This document shows, in pieces, positions 9,493 through 18,386 of a DNA stretch of 64,000 bases (positions within the stretch are counted from its first letter, which is position 1; every line of letters begins with the position of its first letter). A program made the translations under genes and the position numbers. The notes under the pieces were generated by a model that had not been told where the DNA came from, made no database searches, and saw only the letters and a list, made by a program, of their open reading frames with translations. The stretch covers positions 992,001 through 1,056,000 of the forward strand of contig NZ_WRXM01000001.1 of assembly GCF_010119205.1 (NCBI RefSeq), in the 5' to 3' direction. Origin of the DNA: Haloarcula limicola (GTDB lineage Archaea; Halobacteriota; Halobacteria; Halobacteriales; Haloarculaceae).

Positions 9493-10551
9493 TCAGAACA
9501 GCCCGCGCTCCTCGACCAATCGCTCGTAGAGGGCCTCGTACTCGCCTCGCACCGCCTCGTGGTCGAACTGCGAGAGCGATTCGTCGACGGCCCGGCGCTC
9601 CATCTCGGCCGACTCGACGATCCTGTCGGCGATCTCCTGCGGCGTGGTGACGCGGAAGGCGCGGTCGCGGTGTTCGACGAGTTCGTGACCGCTCGATTCG
9701 GCCTGATACTCGACGATGCCGATACAGCCACAGGCCAGCGCCCACAGCAGGTCCGTGGCGAAGCACTCCCGGAACGCCGTCTGGACGAAGACGTGCGCGC
9801 CCTTGTAGATGGAGACGCGTCGCTCGCGGTCGCAGGCCCCGACGAATTCCACGCGGTCGTCGATGCGGAGGTCGGCGGCCTCCCGTTCGTAGGCGTCCCG
9901 CTCGGGGCCGTCACCGATGATCGTGGCCGACCAGTCCTTCCGGCGGAGCTCGGCGAGACCGAGAAACAGTGACTCGACGTTCGCGCTCTCGTCCAACGGA
10001 TGTGCGTACGCCACGTCGACCGCCTCGGCGGGGTCGGTCTCCCGGACGAGGTCCATGTCGATGCTCTCGGGGAGGACGGTCGTCTGGTCGGTCGAAGCAC
10101 CGGCCTCCCAGAGGCGGGTCTGGACGAGTTCGGAGGGTGCGACGAACTGGTCGGGGACGCGAAGGGACCAGTTCGTCCGGTGAGCGTCGGGCAGGCTCTC
10201 GTCGCCGTACCACTCGACGACCAGCGGCGAGCGCGAGAGAGACGCACCGAGGTTCGCCGCGAGGACGACCGACGGGGGGGACGGAATCGCGTGAACGATA
10301 TCCGGTCGGAACTTCGCCAGCAACGCGGGCAGTCTCGTACAGAACGAGGGTTCGGTCGGCGAGACGGTGACCGCCCGATACGTGACCGCGTCGGGCGTGA
10401 AGCGCTTGTCGAACCCCTCCCACCACTGCGAGCAGAACACCGACACCTCGTGGCCGGCGTCGGCGAGTTCGCGCGCGACCCGTTCGATGCGCCGTCGGCC
10501 GTCGGTGTCCCGGTAGTGGCTCGTCTCCATGGCGACGACCGCGACACGCAT
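9493..10551 (-). CDS. Glycosyltransferase family 4-like protein
   Basis: A 352-residue GT-B fold protein. The N-terminal lobe begins MRVAVVAMETSHYRDTDGRRR and contains FRPDIVHAIPSPPSV. The C-terminal lobe has the UDP-sugar-binding layout, IIGDGPERDAYEREA and VEFVGACDRERRVSIYKGAHVFVQTA. In the usual EX7E motif the first Glu is present (RECFATDLLWALACG) but the second is replaced by Trp, so the donor-binding site is altered. It probably adds a sugar to a glycolipid or S-layer glycan, but no glycosylation cluster surrounds it. It converges on nhaC with 7 bases between the stops. Confidence 0.8.
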   Translation of the reverse strand: MRVAVVAMETSHYRDTDGRRRIERVARELADAGHEVSVFCSQWWEGFDKRFTPDAVTYRAVTVSPTEPSFCTRLPALLAKFRPDIVHAIPSPPSVVLAANLGASLSRSPLVVEWYGDESLPDAHRTNWSLRVPDQFVAPSELVQTRLWEAGASTDQTTVLPESIDMDLVRETDPAEAVDVAYAHPLDESANVESLFLGLAELRRKDWSATIIGDGPERDAYEREAADLRIDDRVEFVGACDRERRVSIYKGAHVFVQTAFRECFATDLLWALACGCIGIVEYQAESSGHELVEHRDRAFRVTTPQEIADRIVESAEMERRAVDESLSQFDHEAVRGEYEALYERLVEERGLF

Positions 10552-10632
10552 ACCGAACCCGTCAACGGGGGTTCTCAAAAATCCACCCGTTCGCCGCAAA
10601 GGACTTTGCCCGCTCGCGCCCTCCGGACGGCC

Positions 10633-12432
10633 GTGTACGACTACGATCTCGAACGGTACCTGAACGTCCGGAGCGCCTACGGCGCGTCCTTCGCCCCCGA
10701 CGGGACGCTCTCGTTCCTCCACGACGCGACGGGCGTCTCGCAGGTCTGGACGCTCGACGCGGCCGGCCGCTGGCCCGAACAGCGCACCTTCTACGACGAG
10801 CCGGTGAGCTTCGTCGACTACTCCCCCGAGCGCCCGGAGCTCGTCTTCGGGATGGACGAGGGCGGCAACGAGCGTGCCCAGCTGTTTCTGCTCGGCGACG
10901 ACGGCCGAATCGAGAACCTCACGGGGATGCCCGACGCCAAGCACCGCTGGGGCGGGTGGCGGCCCGACGGCGGGGCCTTCGCCTTCGCGTCGAACCGCCG
11001 CGACGAGTCGGTCTTCGACGTTTACGTGCAGGGCCGCGAGGAGACGGGCGAGGACGCCGAACTGGTCTACGAGGGCGACGGCTGGTTCAGCGTCGGCGGG
11101 TGGTCGCCCGACGGCGAGCGGTTGATTCTGAGCGAGGCCCACTCCAGTTTCGACCAGGACGTCTACGTCCTGGACGTCGAGTCGGGCGACCTGACGCATC
11201 TGACACCCCACGAGGGCAGCGTCCGTTACGTCAGCGTCTCGTGGAGTCCCGACGGCGACGCGCTGTATCTGGCCACCGACGAGCGGAGCGACACGCTCTC
11301 GCTGGCCCGCCTCTCGCTGTCCGGCGACCTCGAAGTCGTCCGGGCGGACGACGACTGGAACATCGACGGCGTGGCCATCGACCAGGCGAGCGGCCGAGTG
11401 GCCTACTCGAAGAACGTCGAGGGGTACAACGAACTCACCGTCGGCGAGTTCGAGGACGCGACCACCATCGCGGAGTTCCCGACGCCGGACCTCCCCGGCG
11501 GACTCGCGGGCGGCGTGGCGTGGAGTCCCGACGCCGAGCGCTTCGCCGTCAGTGTCACGGGACGCACCGTCAACACGAACGTCTTCGTCGTCGAGACGGA
11601 GAGCGGGGGGAGCGAACGCTGGACCCACGCCTCGACGGCGGGCATCCCGCGGGAGACGTTCGTCGAACCCGACGTGATCCGCTTCGAGTCCTTCGACGGC
11701 CGCGAGATCCCCGCGCTGTTCTCCCTGCCGCCGGAGGCCGACGAGGACGGCACGACCCCGGTCATCGTGGACATCCACGGCGGTCCCGAGAGCCAGCGCC
11801 GCCCCTCCTTCGCCGGGCTCACGCAGTACTTCCTCTCGCGGGGGTACGCCGTCCTCGAACCGAACGTTCGCGGGTCGACCGGCTACGGGAAGGCGTACAC
11901 CCACTTAGACGACGTGGAGAAGCGACTGGACTCCGTGAAGGACGTCCGGGCGGGCGTCGAGTGGCTCCACGACCACCCCGCTGTGGACCCCGACCGCATC
12001 GTCGCGATGGGCGGCTCCTACGGCGGGTTCATGGTGCTCTCCTCGCTCACGGAGTACCCCGACCTGTGGGCGGCGGGCGTCGACATCGTCGGCATCGCCA
12101 ACTTCGTCACGTTCCTCGAGAACACGGGCGAGTGGCGGCGCGAGTTGCGCGAGGCGGAGTACGGGTCGCTCGCCGAGGACCGCGAGTTCCTCGAATCGGT
12201 CTCGCCGATCAACAACGTCTCCCGGATCAGCGCGCCGCTGTTCGTCCTCCACGGGGCGAACGACCCGCGAGTTCCCGTCGGCGAGGCCGAGCAGATCGCC
12301 GAGGAGGTCGCGGACCACGGCGTCCCCGTCGAGAAGTTGATATTCGAGGACGAGGGCCACGGCATCAGCAAGCGCGAGAACCGCATCGAGGCGTACACCC
12401 GCGTCGTCGAGTTCCTGAACGACCACGTCTGA
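10633..12432 (+). CDS. S9 family serine peptidase (acylaminoacyl-peptidase type)
   Basis: 599 residues from a GTG start at 10633. The N-terminal two thirds is a beta-propeller with repeated WSPDG-like blades; the C-terminal alpha/beta hydrolase carries the catalytic Ser in GGSYGGFM, the Asp in LHGANDPRVP and the His in DEGHGIS. HGGPESQRR is the usual oxyanion segment. Such cytoplasmic peptidases cut short, often N-acylated peptides admitted through the propeller. There is no signal peptide. The gene is divergent from the glycosyltransferase with 81 bases between the starts. Confidence 0.92.
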   Translation: MYDYDLERYLNVRSAYGASFAPDGTLSFLHDATGVSQVWTLDAAGRWPEQRTFYDEPVSFVDYSPERPELVFGMDEGGNERAQLFLLGDDGRIENLTGMPDAKHRWGGWRPDGGAFAFASNRRDESVFDVYVQGREETGEDAELVYEGDGWFSVGGWSPDGERLILSEAHSSFDQDVYVLDVESGDLTHLTPHEGSVRYVSVSWSPDGDALYLATDERSDTLSLARLSLSGDLEVVRADDDWNIDGVAIDQASGRVAYSKNVEGYNELTVGEFEDATTIAEFPTPDLPGGLAGGVAWSPDAERFAVSVTGRTVNTNVFVVETESGGSERWTHASTAGIPRETFVEPDVIRFESFDGREIPALFSLPPEADEDGTTPVIVDIHGGPESQRRPSFAGLTQYFLSRGYAVLEPNVRGSTGYGKAYTHLDDVEKRLDSVKDVRAGVEWLHDHPAVDPDRIVAMGGSYGGFMVLSSLTEYPDLWAAGVDIVGIANFVTFLENTGEWRRELREAEYGSLAEDREFLESVSPINNVSRISAPLFVLHGANDPRVPVGEAEQIAEEVADHGVPVEKLIFEDEGHGISKRENRIEAYTRVVEFLNDHV

Positions 12433-12498
12433 AGTCGACCGGGCGCTTCGGGAGACGGGTCGCCGAGCCGTCTCGGTCGGCGAGAAGGGTTAGCCGGA

Positions 12499-12504
12499 TT
12501 TATA
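12499..12504 (+). promoter_or_regulatory. TATA box for the NUDIX-like gene
   Basis: TTTATA is centred 27 bases before the ATG at 12529, which fixes that start codon and points to a leaderless mRNA. Confidence 0.7.
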
Positions 12505-12528
12505 CTGTTGGCCCCGCACCCACGGGGT

Positions 12529-13014
12529 ATGGACGTATCCGACCGCTCGCGGTCGCGGATAAAGGAGTGGTTGGAGCGCATCGAGTCCGAAGTCGGGTCG
12601 CCGACGGTCACGCAGACGACGTTCGAAGTGGCCGAAGACGGGTATCGACGTGCGCTCGACCAGGCCGAGGCGGGGAACCTCGACATTCAGGCGGTGGTGC
12701 GGGACGACGACGACGCGGTGTTGCTCAGCGAGGACGACGGCGGGTGGGGCGTCCCGCGCGGCCGACCCCGCGACGACGAGGGGCTGACCGAGGCCACGGA
12801 GCGAATCGTCCGCGACGCCACCGGCGTCGACTGCGCGGTGACGGACGCGACGAGCGCCACCATCTCGGGCATCCGCAACGCCGACGACGAGACGGCGGCG
12901 ACGGTGTATCGACTCAGCGTGGTCTTCACCGCGGAACTGACCGAGGCCGAGGCGGCCACGGACGAGGCGGTGCGGTGGGACACCGACCCGGACCCGGTCG
13001 CCGAGATCGTCTAG
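12529..13014 (+). CDS. NUDIX-like protein with degenerate NUDIX box
   Basis: 161 residues. An N-terminal helical part of about 50 residues precedes a NUDIX-like sandwich with WGVPRGRPRDDEG followed by TERIVRDATGV. Aligned to the canonical box G-x5-E-x7-R-E-U-x-E-E-x-G-U, the first Glu, the Arg and the Gly are kept, but the RE Glu and both metal-binding Glu residues are replaced (R-I-V-R-D-A-T-G-V). Hydrolysis is therefore doubtful and a binding or regulatory role is more likely. The stop codon shares the palindrome CTAG (13011-13014) with the stop of the convergent egsA gene. Confidence 0.7.
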   Translation: MDVSDRSRSRIKEWLERIESEVGSPTVTQTTFEVAEDGYRRALDQAEAGNLDIQAVVRDDDDAVLLSEDDGGWGVPRGRPRDDEGLTEATERIVRDATGVDCAVTDATSATISGIRNADDETAATVYRLSVVFTAELTEAEAATDEAVRWDTDPDPVAEIV

Positions 13015-14069
13015 ACGACGCCGGTGACCGTCGCCGCCTCGATGGCCGCCTCCTCGCTCATCCCGTCGCCCAGCACCGTGTAGCGGTCGCGTATCTCGTG
13101 GGCCGTCGTCAGCGCCTCGACGACCGTCTCGTCGTCGATACCCAACTCGTCGGCCGTCGTCGGCGCGCCGATGGCACCCAGCGCGTCCCGAACGTCGCGC
13201 CAGCGTCCCTTCGGGCCGCTGTGGAGGTACTCGGTCATGATAGCGCCGACGCCGACCTGATGGCCGTGCAGCCCCGGGTCGGGCGCGATGCGGTCTAACT
13301 GGTGGGAAAAGAGGTGTTCCGCGCCGCTGGCCGGCCGCGAGGAGTCGGCAATGGACATCGCGACGCCGGAGGAGACCAGCGCCTTCACGACGATCCAGGA
13401 GGACTCCTCCAGCCCCTTCTTGATCGAACTCGCGCTGTCGACGAGCATCTCGGCGGTCATCTGCGAGAGCGCGCCGGCGTACTCGGAGTAGGGGACGTTC
13501 TTCAGGCGGTGGGCGAGCTCCCAGTCCCGGACCGCCGTGTAGTTCGAGATGATGTCCGCACACCCCGCCGTCGTCAGTCGCCACGGGGCCTCCGCGAGGA
13601 CTTCGGTATCGGCGACGACGGCCAGCGGCGGTTCGGCGGCGACGCTGTGGCGCGTATCGCCCTCCGGGACCGAGCCGCGGCCCGAGACGATGCCGTCGTG
13701 GCTGGCCGCCGTCGGGACGGAGACGAACCCGAGTCCCAGATCGTCGGCGGCCATCTTCGTGATGTCGATGGCCTTCCCGCCGCCGACGCCGAGCATGAAC
13801 CCCGCGTCCACGTCCTCGGCGTGGGCGATGACCCGCTGGACGGCGTCGAAACTGGCCTCGTCGATGACGACTTCGGCCGGGTCGTAGCCCGCGTCCTCGA
13901 ACTGGTCGACGACGCGCTCGCCGGCGACGGCGTGCGGCGTCGGACTGGAGACGACCAGCGGCCGCCCCGCGAGATGGAGTTCGTCCACCGCGTCGAGCGT
14001 CTGGTCGAGTACCCCGTGACCCACCACGACGTTTCGCGGTAAGCGAATCCACGTCGATTTCTCGAACAT
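13011..14069 (-). CDS. egsA: sn-glycerol-1-phosphate dehydrogenase
   Basis: A 352-residue iron/zinc-type alcohol dehydrogenase-fold enzyme that reduces dihydroxyacetone phosphate to sn-glycerol-1-phosphate, the step that sets archaeal lipid stereochemistry. Visible features are GVGGGKAIDITKM (nucleotide binding, about residue 96), PTAASHDGI with the metal-ligand Asp, and the metal-binding His residues in SGAEHLFSHQLD and LHGHQVGVGA. The length matches the family. The gene is probably monocistronic, convergent with the NUDIX-like gene and divergent from the GH3 gene. Confidence 0.94.
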   Translation of the reverse strand: MFEKSTWIRLPRNVVVGHGVLDQTLDAVDELHLAGRPLVVSSPTPHAVAGERVVDQFEDAGYDPAEVVIDEASFDAVQRVIAHAEDVDAGFMLGVGGGKAIDITKMAADDLGLGFVSVPTAASHDGIVSGRGSVPEGDTRHSVAAEPPLAVVADTEVLAEAPWRLTTAGCADIISNYTAVRDWELAHRLKNVPYSEYAGALSQMTAEMLVDSASSIKKGLEESSWIVVKALVSSGVAMSIADSSRPASGAEHLFSHQLDRIAPDPGLHGHQVGVGAIMTEYLHSGPKGRWRDVRDALGAIGAPTTADELGIDDETVVEALTTAHEIRDRYTVLGDGMSEEAAIEAATVTGVV

Positions 14070-14219
14070 ACCCTCTGTCGTCTCTACGGCGAGAAAATTG
14101 TTTGTCCTCGACGGCCGATAGCGGTGTTTCTTTTCCGTCAGAAATTCGCGTACTGAAACGCTTTGACAGTCGTCTCACCATTGTTTACCAGAAACAATTA
14201 TGTACATCATCGTTTGGGT

Positions 14220-16772
14220 ATGGGTGCGATGGCAGACAATTCCGACACGACTGACGACGGCGTAGCCGAGACGTCCCGGCGGACGTTCATGAAAGCCACC
14301 GGCGCGGCGACGGCGACGGCGGCGGTGGGGGCCGGTACCGGCGCGGCGGCGGCACAGACCGACGAGGACATCGAGAACATCATCTCGACGCTGAGCCTCG
14401 AACAGAAGGCGGCACAGATGACCCAGGTCGCCATCAGCTCGTTCGAGCCCGACCCAGAGGGCTCGAACGTCCCCGACAACTTCGGCGTGGACACCGTCGG
14501 CGAGCTCTTCACCGAGCTCGGCGTCGGATCGGTGCTCTCGGGTGGGGCCGCACCGCCGAGCTTCGACGGCAGCGAGGTCGTCTCGGGCATCAACGACCTC
14601 CAGGAGTACAACCTGCGGAACGCCGACCACGACATCCCGTTCCTCTACGGCGTCGACGCGACCCACGGCAACGGCCTGCTGGAGGGCGCGACCGTCTTCC
14701 CGCAGCGGCTCAACATGGGGTCGACGCGGAATCCCGACCTGATCGAGAAGGCCGAGGAACACACCAGCGACTCGACGGTCTCGATGGGGGCACACTGGAC
14801 GTTCGCGCCGACGACGGACCTCCAGCGCGACCCCCGCTGGGGTCGCTTCTTCGAGGGCATCAGCGAGGACCCGAAGCTCGAAGGCGACGTGTCCCGGGCG
14901 CGAGCGCGGGGACTGGAGAGCGACGACCGCCTCGCCTCGTGTGTCAAACACTTCGGCGCGTACTCCATCCCGAACAACGGCAACGACCGCGCGCCCGCCT
15001 CGACGTCGCTGCGGGACCTCCGGACGAACCTCTTCCCGCCGTACCGCGAGGCGCTGAAAGCGGAACCGGGCACCGTGATGGTCAACAGCGGCGCGGTCAA
15101 CGGGGTTCCCGCCCACGCCTCCCACTGGCTCCTGACGCGGATGCTCCGGGAGAACTACGGCTTCGAGGGGATGGTCGTCTCGGACTGGGACGACCTCAAC
15201 CGGATGATCACCAACCACGACTACGCGCCGGACTTCCGGACGGCGACGAAGGAGGCCATCAACGCCGGCGTCGACATGTACATGATCGGCAACGGCGGGA
15301 GCGCTCCCGGCCCGGTCCAGTTCATCGACACCGTCGTCAGTCTCGTCCGAGACGGCGAGATCCCCGCGGACCGCATCGACGAGGCGGTGCGCAACATCCT
15401 CGAACTCAAGGCCGACCTCGGCCTGTTCGAGGAGCCGACCGTCGACGAGTCCCGCATCGACGGCGTCCTCGGCGGCGCGAAGGAGACCTCCGAGCAGATG
15501 GCCAAGGAGTCGATGGTGCTGCTGAAGAACGACGAAGACACCCTCCCGCTCTCGGGCGACGAGAACGTCCTGCTGACCGGGCCGGGCGTCGACAGCGAGG
15601 GCAACAACACCCGCGCGCTGATGCAACACGGCGGCTGGACGCTCGGCTGGCAGGGGCCGAGCGGAAGTGGGCCGTTCCCGCGACAGCGCCTGCTGGTGGA
15701 CGAACTCGAAGACTGCGTCGGGAACCTGACTCACGTCCCCACGTCCTACAACAACACGACGTGGTGGGCCGGACAGGGCGACGCGCCGAACCAGCAGAGC
15801 GACGAGAACGGGGAGTTCGACTTCACCGACGCGCAGGAAGAGCAGGTCCGGTCCGCCGCACCGAACGCCGACGCCGTCGTCGTCGTCGTCGGCGAGGGCT
15901 GTCACAACGAGGGCTTCGGCGACCGCGACGAACTCGTCCTGGACGAAGCTCAGCAGCGCCTCATCGACGTGGTGAACGAGGAGACGAGCGACTCGACGCC
16001 CGTCGTCGGCGTCATGCTCGCGGGCAGTCCGCGCGGGTCCCCCGAGACGTTCGAGAAACTCGACGCCCTGCTGTTCGCCGGCGAACCCGGAAGCGACGGT
16101 GGCGCTGCTATCACCGATACGCTCGTAGGCAACTACAACCCGTCGGGTAAACTCGCCTTCAGTTGGCCGACCAACGAGGGCACGCCCGTCGGGACGGTCC
16201 CGGTCCCGTACAACCGCTACCCGCCGACGTCGACCGGCGCGACGGACAACACCCCGTTGTACGAGTTCGGTCACGGTCTGAGCTACACCTCCTTCGAGTA
16301 CGGCGACGTCTCGCTGTCCCAGAAGACCGTCGGCAACCCGGCCAACCAGTCCGAAGTGACCGTCAGCGTCGAGGTGACGAACACCGGCGGAACGGCCGGC
16401 GACCACGTCGTCGAAGTGTTCAACACCCAGTCCTACGGCTCGGTCCTCCAGCCGCTCCGCCGGCTGCTCGGCTACGAGCGCGTCTCGCTCGCGGCCGGCG
16501 AGACGAAGACGGTCGAGGTGACCGCGGACCTCACCGCGCTGGAGGTCGTCCCCGGCGACATGCTCGGCGTCCAGCCGAAGGTCGTCGAGGCGGGTGACTA
16601 CGAACTCACCGTCGGCCAGGACGGCCCGACGGCGACGCTCACGGTCAAGAACACTCGAAGCATCACCGACGACGATCCGGTCCCCGGCCGCTACGACATC
16701 AACAACGACGGCGAGCGGGGGATGGACGACGTGAAAGCGCTGATGCAGGGCATCCGCGGCTACGACGACTGA
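14220..16772 (+). CDS. Secreted glycoside hydrolase family 3 enzyme with dockerin-like tail
   Basis: 850 residues. Residues 1-45 form a Tat signal (TSRRTFMKATG, then an Ala-rich stretch ending GAAAAQ). The GH3 N-domain carries the nucleophile Asp322 in VVSDWDD; GVDATHGNGLLEGATVFPQ, WTFAPTTDLQRDPRWGR and KHFGAY line the site. The GH3 C-domain and a fibronectin III-like domain (FGHGLSYTSFEY, then VTNTGGTAGDHVVEVF) follow. The last 25 residues contain DINNDGERGMDDVKALMQG, a single dockerin-type Ca-binding half-repeat. It probably cleaves beta-linked oligosaccharides outside the cell. Starts at 14220 (MGAMADNS) and 14229 are both possible. Confidence 0.93.
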   Translation: MGAMADNSDTTDDGVAETSRRTFMKATGAATATAAVGAGTGAAAAQTDEDIENIISTLSLEQKAAQMTQVAISSFEPDPEGSNVPDNFGVDTVGELFTELGVGSVLSGGAAPPSFDGSEVVSGINDLQEYNLRNADHDIPFLYGVDATHGNGLLEGATVFPQRLNMGSTRNPDLIEKAEEHTSDSTVSMGAHWTFAPTTDLQRDPRWGRFFEGISEDPKLEGDVSRARARGLESDDRLASCVKHFGAYSIPNNGNDRAPASTSLRDLRTNLFPPYREALKAEPGTVMVNSGAVNGVPAHASHWLLTRMLRENYGFEGMVVSDWDDLNRMITNHDYAPDFRTATKEAINAGVDMYMIGNGGSAPGPVQFIDTVVSLVRDGEIPADRIDEAVRNILELKADLGLFEEPTVDESRIDGVLGGAKETSEQMAKESMVLLKNDEDTLPLSGDENVLLTGPGVDSEGNNTRALMQHGGWTLGWQGPSGSGPFPRQRLLVDELEDCVGNLTHVPTSYNNTTWWAGQGDAPNQQSDENGEFDFTDAQEEQVRSAAPNADAVVVVVGEGCHNEGFGDRDELVLDEAQQRLIDVVNEETSDSTPVVGVMLAGSPRGSPETFEKLDALLFAGEPGSDGGAAITDTLVGNYNPSGKLAFSWPTNEGTPVGTVPVPYNRYPPTSTGATDNTPLYEFGHGLSYTSFEYGDVSLSQKTVGNPANQSEVTVSVEVTNTGGTAGDHVVEVFNTQSYGSVLQPLRRLLGYERVSLAAGETKTVEVTADLTALEVVPGDMLGVQPKVVEAGDYELTVGQDGPTATLTVKNTRSITDDDPVPGRYDINNDGERGMDDVKALMQGIRGYDD

Positions 16773-16924
16773 GCGCGGCTCGCGTCGAGGGCGCTCTACA
16801 CGGGTCCTCGCGGTAGTCCGTAGCAACACCCCACTCCGCTTCTGACGAAGGACTATACCGCCGTGGCGAGTACGTGCCAGCGACCGGACCCGCCCGCCGC
16901 GGCGCGCGGCGACCATCTCAACCC

Positions 16925-18025
16925 ATGTCGGACCAACCTCCAGCAGAGACGGAAACGATACGCGCGAAACTCCAGCAGTACGGCTTCTCCGAGACCGCGG
17001 CCGAGACGTACCTCGCGGTCGTCGAGCGCGGCTCGGCGACGGCGAGCACCGTCGCGGAGGCCGCCGGCGTCTCGACCAGTTACGTCTACGACGTCTGCGA
17101 CGACCTCGCGGCCGACGGTTTCGTCGCCGTCGACGACCACCGGACGCCCACGGAGATCCGAGCGGTGCCGCCCGCCGAGGCGTTCGGAGCGCTCCGGACC
17201 GACCTCGACGCCCTCGAATCGGCCGTCACCGCCCGATACGAGCGCCCGGCCGACGACGAGGAGACGTTCGAAGTCGTCAAATCGCGGGCGACCATCGGGA
17301 AGCGACTGGTGGATCACATCGACGCCGCCGAGTCCGAGGTGATCCTCCAGTTGCCCGCCCGCCGGTTACCCGTCGTCGCCGACGCGCTCAGGCGGGCCCG
17401 CGAGCGCGGCGTCCTGGTGTTGCTGACGCTCGGGGCCGACGAGGGCGACGGGTCGAAGTCGGACCCCGAGGTCGTCTCGGAGACGGGCGGTCGCCTCGAC
17501 GGGCTCGCGAACGTCGTCAGGTCCGGGCTGGCCGGCGCGCCGTCGCTGTTGGCGACCGACCAGGAGCGGGGGTTCGTCTCGCCGGCGACCATGCTGAGCT
17601 GGGACCACGACCAGACCCGCGCCATCACGTTCAGACAGGACGCCGTCGCCTCAGTACTGGTCGGGTCGTATCTGGGAAACTACTGGCCGATGGGCGAGGA
17701 ACTGCTCGTTACCCGCCCGCCTTCGTTGCCAGCGACCTACGAGATGTTCCGTCACACCGTCTTCGCGGCGGAACTCCGGATGCGAACTGGGACCGACGTC
17801 AGCGTCGACCTCTACGCCCGGCGGGTCGGGACCGACGACCCCTTCGAAACCGTCACCGGGACCGTCGTCGACGCCCGACAGAACCTCGTCGAACCCGGGA
17901 ACAGCGACTTCGGCTTCGAGAACTCGCTGATAGTCGACACCGGGACCGAACGCATCAGCGTCGGCGGCTACGGCGCGTTCCTCGAGGACTACGAGTGCAA
18001 ACGGGCGACCCTCCGTTCGGCGTAA
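16925..18025 (+). CDS. TrmB-family sugar-responsive transcription regulator
   Basis: A 366-residue protein. An N-terminal winged helix (about residues 8-75: LQQYGFSETAAETYLAVVERG, then STSYVYDVCDDLAADGFV) is followed by a central PLD-like/TrmB region and a C-terminal beta-rich ligand domain, as in TrmB proteins that bind sugars and control sugar uptake and glycolytic genes. It lies just after the secreted GH3 gene in the same direction and may regulate it in response to the released sugar; this is inferred from context. An in-frame GTG at 16874 is a less likely start. A TATA-like TATA lies at 16854-16857. Confidence 0.85.
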   Translation: MSDQPPAETETIRAKLQQYGFSETAAETYLAVVERGSATASTVAEAAGVSTSYVYDVCDDLAADGFVAVDDHRTPTEIRAVPPAEAFGALRTDLDALESAVTARYERPADDEETFEVVKSRATIGKRLVDHIDAAESEVILQLPARRLPVVADALRRARERGVLVLLTLGADEGDGSKSDPEVVSETGGRLDGLANVVRSGLAGAPSLLATDQERGFVSPATMLSWDHDQTRAITFRQDAVASVLVGSYLGNYWPMGEELLVTRPPSLPATYEMFRHTVFAAELRMRTGTDVSVDLYARRVGTDDPFETVTGTVVDARQNLVEPGNSDFGFENSLIVDTGTERISVGGYGAFLEDYECKRATLRSA

Positions 18026-18266
18026 CCACCGATTACCCGGCTACCTCGGGTCTGCCGCCGTGGAGTCAGTCGTGTGAACGCCGCCCGCGTCCGGCCGGTA
18101 ATGGGGTCGAAACTATATGTCAAATAGAGTTATCTTTCTGTCGAGGCGGGAACTATAGTAACCCTCGAAACGAGTCACAGACGGGGCGCGGCTATAGTGC
18201 GCTCGTGTGTATCGGCTTCCGAGGGTCGCTGTAGATAGCCAGCACCGCCGACACGGAGGACACACA
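18026..18266. other. Intergenic region with three spaced CTATA motifs
   Basis: No gene is seen in these 241 bases. The core CTATA occurs at 18113, 18153 and 18192, about 40 bases apart, in contexts AACTATATGT, AACTATAGTA and GCTATAGTGC. They could be alternative TATA boxes or a repeated operator for the downstream small ORF and membrane gene. Confidence 0.4.
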
Positions 18267-18386
18267 ATGGATGTGACACACGTCGAACCGAGCGGTCAGG
18301 GACGGAAACGGAAGTCAGGAGACGCTGTCGTCGGTGCGAGGACGCGGCCGGCCCGAGTCGAACAGGGAGGAAATCACGGATGGTAA
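18267..18386 (+). CDS. Putative 39-residue basic small protein, overlapping the next gene
   Basis: ATG at 18267 is preceded by GGAGG with a 7-base spacer, and the frame closes at TAA 18384-18386, which overlaps the ATG (18380) of the membrane gene. The peptide begins MDVTHVEPSGQGRKRKS and is rich in Arg, Gly and Lys. The downstream gene also has a GGAGG 10 bases before its start. Stop-start overlap with ribosome-binding sites on both ORFs suggests translational coupling. Function is unknown and the ORF is supported only by this architecture. Confidence 0.4.
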   Translation: MDVTHVEPSGQGRKRKSGDAVVGARTRPARVEQGGNHGW

